A DNA stretch of 64,000 bases from Vibrio hepatarius (GCF_018860525.1 NZ_JAHKPM010000008.1:62001-126000), one strand, 5' to 3'; shown: positions 31,272-40,880, counted from the stretch's first letter. A program made the numbers and translations. The notes: generated by a model not told the origin, from the letters alone.

Positions 31272-32198
31272 ATGTACCAATTTATTACCTCAGCTTTGGT
31301 CTCTTTAAGTCTAATGGCCTGTTCAACTTCATCACCAATGCAAGCAGAGACTTTCTACGACTACCAACTTTTTTCCCCTAACGCGACTCCTATTTCTTTG
31401 CAGAAGCTTCCTCAAGATATCCTTGAAGCTGATGTTATTCTCGTGGGAGAACTGCATTCACATACTGGTATTCATCATTTTCAAACCGATTTATTTAACA
31501 TTCTATCCGCTCAAGGCCGGACAACTGCCTTATCCATGGAGCAGTTCTCACGTGATTCGCAACCAGTTATTGATAAATACCTAAGCGGCGAAATAGGCGA
31601 GCAAACTCTAATTAAGGATGCAGATGCTTGGCCCAACTATGAAAGTGATTACCGCTCTATAGTTGAATTAGCCAAAGCTCGTCAGCTCGATATTATTGCT
31701 GCCAATGCCCCAAAAAACATCGTGCGTTGTATCGGTAAACAAGGCATTTCATATCTGGATAAACTCAAGCCAAAACAACGCGCTACGATCGCCACTAATG
31801 TCAATACACAGCCAAGCCCATATAAAGATAAATTTATGGCGTCAATGCATCATGGTGTAAACGAAAAAGCAGAACGATACTATGCTGCACAAATCACTTG
31901 GGATGAAACTATGGCAGAAAGCATTACCGACTATGTGCAGTTAAATCCCAAATCACAAATTCTTCATATCGGGGGGAAATTTCATATCGAGCAGGGGCTA
32001 GGAATGAAAGCATCCATTTTAGCGCGTCAACCTAACTTGAAAGTCGTGGTGATTACACCAAATGACAACATTCTTTCAAACAGTCAAGATTATCAGCTTG
32101 AAGTACTACCTTTTCCTTATCGATATATAAAAGAGGAGAATTGGTTAAAAGAATCTAAAAAACTAAGTAAAAGAAATGATGACTTAACTTGTATGTAA
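31272..32198 (+). CDS. ChaN-family haem-binding lipoprotein
   Basis: 308-residue outer-membrane-type lipoprotein; signal YQFITSALVSLSLMAC puts the lipidated cysteine at residue 17. The domain matches Cofac_haem_bdg (ChaN): DVILVGELHSHTGIHHFQ near 65, MEQFSRDSQPVIDKYLSGE, DADAWPNYESDYRSIVELAK and ILHIGGKFHIEQGLGM near the C-terminus, with paired His residues. Family members in Campylobacter and E. coli bind haem and are iron-regulated. No Fur box was recognised nearby. The ATG at 31272 (AGGA 8-11 bases upstream) is chosen over an in-frame TTG at 31242. Confidence 0.85.
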   Translation: MYQFITSALVSLSLMACSTSSPMQAETFYDYQLFSPNATPISLQKLPQDILEADVILVGELHSHTGIHHFQTDLFNILSAQGRTTALSMEQFSRDSQPVIDKYLSGEIGEQTLIKDADAWPNYESDYRSIVELAKARQLDIIAANAPKNIVRCIGKQGISYLDKLKPKQRATIATNVNTQPSPYKDKFMASMHHGVNEKAERYYAAQITWDETMAESITDYVQLNPKSQILHIGGKFHIEQGLGMKASILARQPNLKVVVITPNDNILSNSQDYQLEVLPFPYRYIKEENWLKESKKLSKRNDDLTCM

Positions 32199-32409
32199 TC
32201 ACAAATTCTTCGAGCGTAGCTCTGTCTGATGGCTATGAAAAATCATCTACACTCTCACACTCTAACTTAGCTCTGTTAGCTATTTTCATCATCTATCACT
32301 ATTATCGGCACACTTTGTGCTTTGATGCATTTCATACCAATGCTAATTTTTGCACAAGTTTTTGTTACAATGGTCGATACAGTTGTAAGGGTGATGTAAG
32401 GAGGTCGCT

Positions 32410-32766
32410 ATGACACCAGTAGGTATGGAGCCAGCAAAGCTTATCCCTGCCCAGCAGGTCAAGCCTCAAGCAAGTCAGAGTGAGGTAGGTAATACCTCGA
32501 CTCCACTGAAAGTAGAACAAAATAAAGTCACACTTTCTGAAGAAGGTAAGGCACTACTTGCCGCTTTACAAGAGCTAGATAAAGAATCCAAAGTCGCTGA
32601 AAACGCGAATAAAACCGTTGGAGATAAGGTTGAGTCTTTTACTCATGGCGCTCTGGGTATTGATAAACCCGATGAGATTGCAAAGGAAGAAGATGGTGCC
32701 TATTCAGCGGGGCAATTTCTTTCCGCAGCGGCAACCGTAGGTGGAATATTACTGGCGTTAGTATAA
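32410..32766 (+). CDS. Hypothetical protein with C-terminal membrane segment
   Basis: 118 residues, not recognised. The N-terminal half is Pro/Gln/Ser/Thr rich (AKLIPAQQVKPQASQSEVGN) and probably disordered. The middle is a charged helix (TLSEEGKALLAALQELDKESKVAENANK). The last 20 residues, SAAATVGGILLALV, are hydrophobic, giving a tail anchor. A very strong ribosome-binding site (AAGGAGG) lies 6 bases before the ATG, so the gene is well translated. It stands alone between chaN and the alkaline phosphatase. Confidence 0.7.
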   Translation: MTPVGMEPAKLIPAQQVKPQASQSEVGNTSTPLKVEQNKVTLSEEGKALLAALQELDKESKVAENANKTVGDKVESFTHGALGIDKPDEIAKEEDGAYSAGQFLSAAATVGGILLALV

Positions 32767-33038
32767 TTTCCCAACCTCTGAAGCCCTCTAACCCACTCTG
32801 ATGATGTTATCTTCGGTGCGGTCACCTTATTTCTACTAAACTATTGCGTCTTAAAACTTAAAGAGCAGTCTATCCAACCTTGTCAGCAGAATCATCATTT
32901 ATAGAAATGATATACGTCGATATGCACACAAATAGAACATTGAAATCAATATTTAATTAATAATTCATTGCTGACATAAATCTTAAATGTAACAGTGGTT
33001 TAATCTAGATACTTTTATTAACAAGGATAGATGATTAG

Positions 33039-34616
33039 ATGAAGCACCTAACAAAACCTTTTCTCACTGCGATAGTCAGTTCTGTACTGTCTTTAGACGC
33101 ACTTTCTGCACCAATTAAAAACGTTATTTTAATGATTGGCGATGGCATGGGGCCACAGCAAGTCGGTTTACTTGAAACCTATGCAAACAGAGCGCCCAAT
33201 TCCATATATAAAGGGCAACCAACGTCACTATTCAAACTCGCTCAAGAAGGGGTAATTGGCTCTTCACTGACTCACCCAGAAGATGCTATCGTTGTTGACT
33301 CTGCTTGTTCTGCAACTATGCTCTCTACAGGGATCTATTCTGGCTCTGAAGTTATCGGGATCGACTCTCAAGGAAATCACGTCCAAACTGTGTTAGAAAA
33401 GGCGAAGGATTTAGGCAAATCAACCGGGTTGGTATCTGATACTCGGTTAACTCATGCCACACCAGCGTCTTTCGCTGCTCATCAAGCTCATCGTTCTTTA
33501 GAAAATGAAATTGCCGCAGATATGCTGAAAACAGGCGCTGATGTCATGCTTTCAGGAGGTCTTAGGCACTGGATTCCACAATCGACCAATAACAAAGGTA
33601 AAATATACGACCAGCTCAAAAACCTAACCCAAGGTGATATTTATCTCAAATCCAAACGTAAAGATGAACGTAATCTTTTAGTTGAAGCTCAGCAAGATGG
33701 TTACCAACTAGTATTCAACCGAGACGCGATGAAAAAAACGCCTAGTGGAAAATTGCTAGGCCTATTTTCATACTCAGGAATGGATGACGGTATCTCTTAC
33801 AGTGCCAATAAATATGACCCTAAACGTACTCAGCCTAGCTTAAAAGAAATGACTGGCAAAGCTTTAGAAATACTGTCAGAGGATAAAGATGGTTTCTTTC
33901 TGATGGTTGAAGGCGGGCAAATAGACTGGGCAGCGCATAGTAATGATGCTGGAAATATGTTGCATGAAATGCTCAAGTTTGATGAAGCCATTGACACTGT
34001 TTATCAGTGGGCTAACGGTCGCAATGACACACTTATCATAGTAACAGCCGATCATGAAACTGGCTCTTTTGGCTTCAGTTATTCTTCTAAAAACCTTCCA
34101 CAACCACAAAAGCGTGAGGGCGAAGCATTCTCAAGTAGGGATTATGCCCCAAACTTTAACTTTGGATCATTTGAACTACTCGACAAGTTGTATCAACAAA
34201 AAAAAAGCTATTACGGAATTGTAAGCGAATTTGAACAATTGGATAAAAGCCAGCAAACCGCCGCCATGTTTGCTGAAATTGTCAATACTAATACAGAATT
34301 TCCTATAACGTCTGCACAAGCTGAAAAAGTTTTAGCCAATAAGCCTAATCCATACCGTTTAGCGGGTCACTCGTACCTGTCTGCTGACAATATACCAGTA
34401 ATCAACGACTTTGATGCCTTCTTCCCATACAACGATCGCGGTAATGTCCTTGCCAGGGAGCAAGCTGCCAGCCAAAACATTGTATGGGGAACAGGAACCC
34501 ATACTCATACACCAGTAAACGTGTTTGCTTGGGGGCCTGCCGAAGCAATTATACCTGTATCAAAAATCATGCATCATTCTGAACTCGGTGAGTACATCAA
34601 AACTCAAGTAAAATAA
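33039..34616 (+). CDS. Secreted alkaline phosphatase (Vibrio VAP type)
   Basis: 525-residue phosphomonoesterase with a signal peptide (residues 1-24). The metal-binding NVILMIGDGMGP is at 28-39, the nucleophile Ser88 in DSACSATMLSTG, then MVEGGQIDWAAHSNDAGN and TADHETGSFGF, and near the end TGTHTHTPVNVFAWGP with zinc-ligand histidines. DSACSAT and the long insert region differ from E. coli PhoA and match the cold-active Vibrio enzyme. It would release phosphate in the periplasm. No Pho box was recognised in the 272-base upstream gap. A terminator follows. Confidence 0.9.
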   Translation: MKHLTKPFLTAIVSSVLSLDALSAPIKNVILMIGDGMGPQQVGLLETYANRAPNSIYKGQPTSLFKLAQEGVIGSSLTHPEDAIVVDSACSATMLSTGIYSGSEVIGIDSQGNHVQTVLEKAKDLGKSTGLVSDTRLTHATPASFAAHQAHRSLENEIAADMLKTGADVMLSGGLRHWIPQSTNNKGKIYDQLKNLTQGDIYLKSKRKDERNLLVEAQQDGYQLVFNRDAMKKTPSGKLLGLFSYSGMDDGISYSANKYDPKRTQPSLKEMTGKALEILSEDKDGFFLMVEGGQIDWAAHSNDAGNMLHEMLKFDEAIDTVYQWANGRNDTLIIVTADHETGSFGFSYSSKNLPQPQKREGEAFSSRDYAPNFNFGSFELLDKLYQQKKSYYGIVSEFEQLDKSQQTAAMFAEIVNTNTEFPITSAQAEKVLANKPNPYRLAGHSYLSADNIPVINDFDAFFPYNDRGNVLAREQAASQNIVWGTGTHTHTPVNVFAWGPAEAIIPVSKIMHHSELGEYIKTQVK

Positions 34617-34636
34617 GCTATACAAAACACATTAGG

Positions 34637-34665
34637 GTAATGCCAGTCAAACTGACTGGCATTAC
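34637..34665. terminator. Convergent hairpin after alkaline phosphatase
   Basis: 12-base perfect stem gtaatgccagtc/gactggcattac with a 5-base loop, between two convergent genes. The T-run is poor. Confidence 0.65.
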
Positions 34666-34688
34666 GTTAAATGCGCTTTATTTAATGA

Positions 34689-35615
34689 TCAATGCCCAGG
34701 CATTCCGCCAACTTTCATTAGGTTTTCAATGACTGAATCTCGCCTTTGCTGGGGTTCAATGCTATCAGCATTAACACCACCTCCTTTATTAAAAGCGATC
34801 ATATCATCTGTGGGATGTGCGCGACAGGCAGCAAAATGGACCACTCCCATATTGGGAACTAACAAAGATGAAAGTGTTCGAATGCTATTGAACATTACCC
34901 CACCGAGAAAAGCCGGATTATCAATGTGCCCTCCTAGCCCTTGGTGATCAAGTTCCCCAATATAGTGCTCTTTTATAGTTGCCCCTGGTCCTGCAACCTC
35001 TCGCACAGTGGGCACCTTATGTCTCCCCCACACTTCTGGACATGCTATCGCTCTAACATCTACATCGCGTAAAAAGGCCTGATCATAAGTATAAAAGTGA
35101 ACACTCGTACCTTGGGGAATTTGAATATGCGTGTTGAGGGTTGTTTCACCGTGACCCAGAAAAACTATTTGCTTATCTCCGCGCCTTGAAGCTTGTTTCA
35201 TGTTGGTAACTGTCGTTTTACTGATTGCCGTTGTTTTGCCTAGCATTAATGGCTTAGTCGGCGGGAGAGCTTTTTCATAAACCTTAGAGTTGCCAAGGTC
35301 GCTATTAAAATACACGCCGTATTCGTCGACAAGAGACTGCAGCGCTTTTTTGGTATTGGTATCCTTATCAAAAACCCTAAATGTGTATGAAGAGTGGCGA
35401 TTTACCCAATACTTACAGGCATTATCGGCTGGCTTGAGATCTGTCGGTGCCTCTTCATTGATAGCTTCGACCAAAACATCTTTAATTTTCTTCAAATCGG
35501 TGAGTTTCACAATATCACTTTTAAGTTTAGGTAATCCAACCGTTTTCTTTCGACTACTTTTAGTACTAAGAATACAGCTATCAATCTCTCTCAAAACCAA
35601 CTGTTTCGTAAACAT
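34689..35615 (-). CDS. Unknown protein with a His/Cys dyad motif (Stv-like or clan-CD-like)
   Basis: 308 residues, no signal peptide, no named relative recognised. The C-terminal half has two motifs spaced as in caspase/gingipain-like (clan CD) folds: QIVFLGHGETTL (His155) and, 108 residues later, GVVHFAACRAHPTD (Cys264), each after a hydrophobic strand. Some putative adhesin Stv domains carry a similar HG/C pair, so both readings stand. The first 70 residues are basic and not conserved in an obvious way. Its upstream neighbourhood is AT-rich and gene-free for 485 bases. It could be a secreted effector, but this is inference. Confidence 0.5.
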   Translation of the reverse strand: MFTKQLVLREIDSCILSTKSSRKKTVGLPKLKSDIVKLTDLKKIKDVLVEAINEEAPTDLKPADNACKYWVNRHSSYTFRVFDKDTNTKKALQSLVDEYGVYFNSDLGNSKVYEKALPPTKPLMLGKTTAISKTTVTNMKQASRRGDKQIVFLGHGETTLNTHIQIPQGTSVHFYTYDQAFLRDVDVRAIACPEVWGRHKVPTVREVAGPGATIKEHYIGELDHQGLGGHIDNPAFLGGVMFNSIRTLSSLLVPNMGVVHFAACRAHPTDDMIAFNKGGGVNADSIEPQQRRDSVIENLMKVGGMPGH

Positions 35616-36100
35616 AACTTTACCCCTCTTATCAAAGGCTTATTGACAAGAAAAAGTATAGAATCAATATTGAATATATGTGTATTTATAATCAAGTTAA
35701 GTTAACAGTATCAATATGTAACAAAGGTAATGTCTTTATTATTAAAATTATCATCATTAAATATTCACCAATATTAAATCCACAAGTCAACATATAATCA
35801 ATATTAAACATTGACAAAGATCAAACCAAATATACATTTAGGTAATTCAAATAACACTAATTAATTATTTAAAAATTTTCAAAACAAAAAAATAATATAC
35901 TGGTACGACCAGAATAAATAATTATATGCAATCGTTTACTTTTATTCTCCCTATGTAATAATCCTAAAAAGCACTTCAATATCAATGCCTTAAGTAACAA
36001 TTAAGATTATAGATAAATATATTTTTAAAAGATCGGCTTATACAGATAAATAATATATAACGATATTTTCCATATTTAATCATTGAAAAGGTGAAATAAC
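35616..36100. other. AT-rich gap without a recognisable gene
   Basis: 485 bases of strongly AT-rich DNA between divergent genes, with many short A and T runs. It should hold the promoters of the His/Cys-motif gene and of the alcohol dehydrogenase. No hairpin, repeat pair or plausible reading frame was found. Confidence 0.55.
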
Positions 36101-37141
36101 ATGAAAGCTTATGTAATGGACGATAAAGGCAATCACTCCCTTCAAGAAAGACCGCAACCAACTTTAATTGATGACAGTGACGTTATAGTTAAAGTTGAGA
36201 AAACTACAATTTGCGGCACTGATCTTCATATATTAAGAGGTAACGTGTCTACATTTAAAAACGATACTATTCTTGGCCATGAAGGGGTTGGCATTGTAGA
36301 AGAGTGTGGTAGTCGTGTCAGCAAATTTAAGCCTGGGGATCGAGTTATCATTTCTTGTATTACTTCATGCGGTAGTTGCTCGATGTGCCAAAAGTCTCTA
36401 TTTGGTCAGTGCCTAAATGGAGGCTGGATATTGGGAAATGAAATTGATGGATGCCAAGCTGAATATGTAAGAATTCCTTATGGTGATAATAGTTTATTTC
36501 ATGCACCAGAAGATATAGATTCAGAATCATTAGTCTTCTTAAGCGATATTTTTCCAACTGGCTATGAAGTAGGGGTATTGGATGGAAAATTAAAACCAGC
36601 CGATTCTGTCGCCATCATAGGCTGTGGTCCAGTAGGTTTGGCTGCTTTAATGTCAGCTCAACTCTTTTCACCCAGTAAAATATACGCCATCGATAACAAC
36701 CCTCACCGTTTAGAGGCAGCAAAACAGTTGGGCGCAACCCATACAATTAACAACTCAGAAAATACCGCTGTTCAACAGATCCTAGATATTACCGATGATA
36801 TTGGAGTGGATGTTGTTATTGAAGCAATCGGAATTCCTGCGGGTTGGGACATGTCTCAGAAACTCGTCCGCCCAGGGGGCAATATCGCGGTTCTGGGTGT
36901 GCACGGAAAACCTGCAACAATTAACCTCGAAGATATGTGGAAGCGAAATTTCACCATGACTGCTGGGCTTGTACATACTTATACCACTCCCGCACTTATT
37001 AAACTAATTCGCGCCGGCCACTTACACCCAGAAAAACTATGTACCCACCATTTCGAGCTCAACGAAACCGAAAAGGCATACGATACCTTCATCAATGCAG
37101 AAAAGCATAACGCTCTAAAAGTGATGATCACTAACAGCTAG
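36101..37141 (+). CDS. Zinc-dependent alcohol dehydrogenase
   Basis: 346-residue MDR-superfamily dehydrogenase. Catalytic zinc ligands are Cys38 (TTICGTDLH), His60/Glu61 (LGHEGVG), and the structural zinc loop has Cys90, Cys93, Cys96 and Cys104. The Rossmann motif AIIGCGPVGLAALM is near residue 172. It resembles propanol-preferring and similar short-chain alcohol dehydrogenases; substrate not determinable. AAGGTG stands before the ATG. It lies 83 bases upstream of a sodium:solute symporter with a hairpin between them, so uptake and oxidation of one substrate are likely linked. Confidence 0.88.
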   Translation: MKAYVMDDKGNHSLQERPQPTLIDDSDVIVKVEKTTICGTDLHILRGNVSTFKNDTILGHEGVGIVEECGSRVSKFKPGDRVIISCITSCGSCSMCQKSLFGQCLNGGWILGNEIDGCQAEYVRIPYGDNSLFHAPEDIDSESLVFLSDIFPTGYEVGVLDGKLKPADSVAIIGCGPVGLAALMSAQLFSPSKIYAIDNNPHRLEAAKQLGATHTINNSENTAVQQILDITDDIGVDVVIEAIGIPAGWDMSQKLVRPGGNIAVLGVHGKPATINLEDMWKRNFTMTAGLVHTYTTPALIKLIRAGHLHPEKLCTHHFELNETEKAYDTFINAEKHNALKVMITNS

Positions 37142-37148
37142 AAGCTTT

Positions 37149-37178
37149 GTGAACTCGAGAGACTCTTCTGGAGTTCAC
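37149..37178 (+). other. Hairpin between dehydrogenase and symporter genes
   Basis: Perfect 8-base stem gtgaactc/gagttcac with a 14-base loop, followed by tttt. It may lower read-through into the symporter gene. Confidence 0.45.
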
Positions 37179-37224
37179 TTTTCCAACCAGAGATTTCTCT
37201 GTACAAGAGAAATAAGGAAAAGAG

Positions 37225-38889
37225 ATGTATCAAATGTCTACTCAGACAGCATTAATTTTGTTGCTCTGTTTTTATGGGTTAACTTTTCTTGTTTCACTCA
37301 CACTGGCAAGAAAAGAAGAGAATGTTGATGGCTATATGGTCTCCAATAATTCCATAGGGTTTGGTATGGCAGCAGCCAGTATGACAGCCACATGGATATG
37401 GGCAGCCTCTTTTTATGCTGCGGCCACTTCCGGGTATAAATACGGCTTATCAGGCGCGCTCCACTATGGCTTTTGGGGGGCTTTGATGATTTTCTTCATC
37501 TATCCATTTGGAAAAAGATTCAGACAAATCGCCCCAAAAGCGCATACCCTTGCAGAGATCATGCACGCTCGCCACGGCAGTGCCAGCCAGATGATCATGG
37601 CTGGCTCTAACATAGTTGGAAGCCTGATAAGTTTAACGGTAAATTTTACAGCCGCTGGTGCGCTGCTAGAAATACTGTCTCCATTGAGCTTTATCCATGG
37701 TGTCATTATTGCTGGAGTCGGCGTGCTCAGCTACACCATATGGTCTGGGTTCCGCTCTTCTGTCACAACTGATTTTGGTCAGGTGGTAGCAATGATCTTT
37801 GCAGCAGTAGTTATTATCCCGATTATATTTTTCCAACTTGGTGGAAGCAATTTATTTGAATCTGGAATGCAACTAATTACCAAGGAACAATCCAGCTTTT
37901 ACTCAAAGACAGCAATACTAGAACAAGGTGCTCCCTACTTTGTCGCCGTCCTTGCCTATGCGATTGGAAACCAAACTATTGCCCAGCGCCTTTTTGCAGT
38001 AAGAGAAGATCTCTTAAAACCAACTTTTATTACCGCAACCTTTGGTTATGCCTCTATTGTTATAGGGCTCGGTATGTTGGGATTTCTCGCTCTCCTTGCT
38101 GGGATCACTCCTCAGGACGGTAATTACAACAATCTAATACCACAAATGGCGGCAACCTACCTTTCACCATTTTTAGTTGGTTTGTTTTTTATTATGGTTA
38201 TTGGCTCACTTTCCTCGACAGCAGATTCTGATCTATCGGCGCTGTCAGCGCTCGTGATGACTGATATCTATGGTAAGCACTTGTCAAAAGGTAAAATCAA
38301 ACCCAAAACCATGCTCTTTATTGGTCGTCTGACTATGGTTACAGCCACTTTTTCAGCCATGCTACTGGCATGTTTAAAGTTTGATATTTTGACCATGCTG
38401 GTCTTTGTCGGAGCCCTCTGGGGGGCGATAGTCTTCCCTGTGATAGCGAGCCTATATTGGGACCGAGTGAGTAATCTCGCCTTTACCAGTGCTGCCATTA
38501 CCGGCTTTGGGATGTTTATCATTACTCGGTTTGAGTTCATCGAGCTGCAAGGATTAGCAGCCTTGTTCTTCGAGTGGATGGCATCTATGGGGGGAGGCGT
38601 TGTGATTGGTTTAATGGCATTTGGATTCTTTGGTTTTAGAGCAGCCTGTATCATTGGAGGCATTGCTTTTATTAGCATCGCACCTTTTGCTTTAGATTCA
38701 CTACGTGATTACCCCGTATTGTTAAGTTCAATGACCGCTTATGGTGCCAGTACCCTAGTGTGCGTAGTGCTAAGCTTGAGATCTAAAGAGCACTTTGATT
38801 TCAATAGTATTGGTAATGATGTTGTTTCCTTTAATAAGGCAGACACACGCGGTAAAGAGCTAGAAGGAGTACCACAATGTCAAGTCTAG
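37225..38889 (+). CDS. Sodium:solute symporter family protein
   Basis: 554-residue SSS-family transporter with about 13 hydrophobic segments. Recognisable parts: GYMVSNNSIGFGMAAASMTATWIWAASFYAAA near residue 35, AHTLAEIMHARHG, YTIWSGFRSSVTTDFGQ, AYAIGNQTIAQRLFAVR and the family signature GSLSSTADSDLSALSALVMTDIYG near 330-353. Substrate not evident; members of this subgroup in marine bacteria sit beside dehydrogenases. AAGGA lies before the ATG at 37225; a second ATG nine bases on is also possible. Its final 13 bases overlap the next small gene, which is probably coupled. Confidence 0.9.
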   Translation: MYQMSTQTALILLLCFYGLTFLVSLTLARKEENVDGYMVSNNSIGFGMAAASMTATWIWAASFYAAATSGYKYGLSGALHYGFWGALMIFFIYPFGKRFRQIAPKAHTLAEIMHARHGSASQMIMAGSNIVGSLISLTVNFTAAGALLEILSPLSFIHGVIIAGVGVLSYTIWSGFRSSVTTDFGQVVAMIFAAVVIIPIIFFQLGGSNLFESGMQLITKEQSSFYSKTAILEQGAPYFVAVLAYAIGNQTIAQRLFAVREDLLKPTFITATFGYASIVIGLGMLGFLALLAGITPQDGNYNNLIPQMAATYLSPFLVGLFFIMVIGSLSSTADSDLSALSALVMTDIYGKHLSKGKIKPKTMLFIGRLTMVTATFSAMLLACLKFDILTMLVFVGALWGAIVFPVIASLYWDRVSNLAFTSAAITGFGMFIITRFEFIELQGLAALFFEWMASMGGGVVIGLMAFGFFGFRAACIIGGIAFISIAPFALDSLRDYPVLLSSMTAYGASTLVCVVLSLRSKEHFDFNSIGNDVVSFNKADTRGKELEGVPQCQV

Positions 38890-39008
38890 CATTAACTTTA
38901 TATGTCCTAATTTGGCCTGTAATGGCGCTGAGCGTTATGGTGCTTTTGTGTGTCAGCCTCTATCGAGATATTCGCAAAGCTAAAAAAGAAGGTAAAGAAC
39001 TAGTCTAG
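38877..39008 (+). CDS. Putative transporter small subunit (43 residues)
   Basis: Tiny membrane protein reading SSLALTLYVLIWPVMALSVM with a hydrophobic segment at about residues 3-27, then basic YRDIRKAKKEGKELV. AAGGAG is 9 bases before its ATG, and the ATG lies inside the last codons of the symporter gene. Small subunits of this shape follow SSS-type symporters in other marine gammaproteobacteria. A role in assembling or stabilising the symporter is likely but inferred. It ends 400 bases before the next gene. Confidence 0.75.
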   Translation: MSSLALTLYVLIWPVMALSVMVLLCVSLYRDIRKAKKEGKELV

Positions 39009-39016
39009 TGTCAATC

Positions 39017-39044
39017 TCAGGGCTCTTCGTACGGTGAGCCCTGA
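39017..39044 (+). other. Hairpin after the symporter operon
   Basis: Perfect 9-base stem tcagggctc/gagccctga, directly after the small-subunit stop. No T-run follows, so this is an mRNA-end or partial terminator at best. The rest of the 39009-39409 gap (about 400 bases) has no gene that I can support. Confidence 0.5.
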
Positions 39045-39409
39045 TAACCAGATGCTTGGATGAAGATATTGCGCCAGCCTTTTATTTATCTCTACAAGTC
39101 AATATTTCATTGAACAGGCAGTTGTTAGGATTCAAAAAGCCTGAGCCTGTTCCAAACTCCAAAAAACAACCAATTGCCTAAAAACACAAAAAGATTAAAG
39201 CTGCATATAAATAAGTTGCTTATGAAAAAGCCAACATAAAAGTAAACACATTATTTTTTATATGCACCTGACATTCACACACCAAAATCGGAGCAACCAA
39301 CACCACAAGCTTAACCAAAAAGATTTCAAATCATAAAATAGTGAGCAAGTACTTTTTGCATGTTCATTCCCTATCCATTCCTAACAATATTGATTTTAGA
39401 GGCATGTTA

Positions 39410-40813
39410 ATGAAACAACATACACTTTATATCGCCGCACTTTGTCTTACTTCTCCCTTTGTCTCGGCGACCCAAAATACTGAATTACCCGAAAGCGGTG
39501 GAAACTCATTCTATCGCTCTATAGGTAAACTCAGTGGCAACATGACTTGTACATTATCTTTTGTACAATTTAGCGACAATATCAATGCACCAGCCACTTT
39601 CCTATCGAATGGGCACTGTAGCCAAAATGCTTTTAGCTCTTCAGCAAGCAACGATGTAACTGTCGGAAAAGCTGTAAACTACACGGCTAAATTTAACTAC
39701 TTCCAAGACTCAATAGAGGCTGGAGAGACAATTTCAGTTGGCATTAATAAAGTCTTGTACTCAACGATGAAAGGGGTAGATATCTCAGTGTTATCGTCAG
39801 ATCAAACTGTCGCTCAATTAATCGCACAAGGCTTAACACCCTATCGGATTTCCCAAGATTCGCTACCTTCTGAAACAGCCATAACCGTTGCTGGTGTTCC
39901 TATCGACGTAGGGGCATTACAGCTATCACATTGTGAATCTGGAGATACATTTAATGTGATTGAAGGCTATTGGCATTGGTATGACTTTAATGAGAATAAC
40001 TGCCAAGGGATTTCTTCAGGGAGCTCAGGATCACCAGTATTCGATAACAATCAAAACATGGTCGGACTAATTAACACCACCACTAATACTGCTGTCGGAA
40101 AAACTTGCTACAGTGGCAATCCTTGCGCGGTTGATGGCGAAGGTGCTCACGTTAAGAAAAACAAGAATTACGTTGTTCCTATTCAAGACCTAAAGCAATG
40201 CTTCAATTCAAGCGGAACCTTTGCATTAAATAGTCCAGGCTGTCCATTACCTAAGTCCAGCAACATCAATATCGCTAACTACCCTTACATATTCAGTGGT
40301 GAGAACTCTAGGTATAAACAGTGGAAATTCACCGTCAACAGCGAAAGTAAAATACGCTATAAAAACATCTTATTATCTGATAACACTCAAACTTGTCAGG
40401 ATCTTTCTGGCTACAGCGCTCCAATAGACGCAAGCCAAGTCAACTTCAGCGAAACCAAGATAGATATCAACAAAGAAGGCATTCATCAATACTGCATCAT
40501 AGGGGAAAATGATAATGCATCTGCACCAAATGTAGTCCAAGTCCAAGTCGATAATACAGCCCCTTCAACCAAGCCGATACTTAACGTGACACCTATTGGC
40601 TTTGAACCTATCTTTATGGTTCCTGAGTATTCTGATTACTGGCTAGCTTGGGGTAACCCAGACGAGATTGACTGTGATGATGCTCGTTATATTCAATATA
40701 GAAGAAACCCTATCCGTATCCAATCAGTACCACTAAAAGTTTGTGTGTATGGATTTGATGCGGCAGGAAACCAAAGTCCAAACTTTGATTACCTTATCGA
40801 GAGTCCATTTTAA
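39410..40813 (+). CDS. Secreted trypsin-like serine protease
   Basis: 467-residue exported protease. Signal peptide: residues 1-20 (MKQHTLYIAALCLTSPFVSA). The chymotrypsin-fold triad is visible: His69 in FLSNGHCS, Asp124 in GVDISVLSS and Ser206 in GSSGSPVF. Cys pairs support disulfides. The C-terminal 190 residues have no clear hit, but contain several Cys (CQDLSGYS, YCIIGEND) as in carbohydrate- or surface-binding tails of Vibrio proteases. Start at 39410 (AGAGG 9-13 bases upstream) rather than the GTG at 39341. No propeptide was identified. Confidence 0.82.
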   Translation: MKQHTLYIAALCLTSPFVSATQNTELPESGGNSFYRSIGKLSGNMTCTLSFVQFSDNINAPATFLSNGHCSQNAFSSSASNDVTVGKAVNYTAKFNYFQDSIEAGETISVGINKVLYSTMKGVDISVLSSDQTVAQLIAQGLTPYRISQDSLPSETAITVAGVPIDVGALQLSHCESGDTFNVIEGYWHWYDFNENNCQGISSGSSGSPVFDNNQNMVGLINTTTNTAVGKTCYSGNPCAVDGEGAHVKKNKNYVVPIQDLKQCFNSSGTFALNSPGCPLPKSSNINIANYPYIFSGENSRYKQWKFTVNSESKIRYKNILLSDNTQTCQDLSGYSAPIDASQVNFSETKIDINKEGIHQYCIIGENDNASAPNVVQVQVDNTAPSTKPILNVTPIGFEPIFMVPEYSDYWLAWGNPDEIDCDDARYIQYRRNPIRIQSVPLKVCVYGFDAAGNQSPNFDYLIESPF

Positions 40814-40840
40814 CTATATTATCGACTAATTAAGTCAACG

Positions 40841-40880
40841 AATAACCACCCCTCTGTACCATTTTAGGGGTGGTCATTTA
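40841..40880. terminator. Bidirectional terminator protease/endonuclease
   Basis: Stem ccacccct/aggggtgg, with A/T-rich flanks on both sides, between the convergent protease and endonuclease genes. Confidence 0.75.

Noticed and set aside
35290..35646. 118-codon open frame on the plus strand
   Set aside because: Antisense to the His/Cys-motif gene; Leu/Ser-rich product typical of a shadow frame.
38268..38678. 136-codon open frame on the minus strand
   Set aside because: Antisense to the sodium:solute symporter, which carries the family signature; low-complexity Lys/Pro/Met product.
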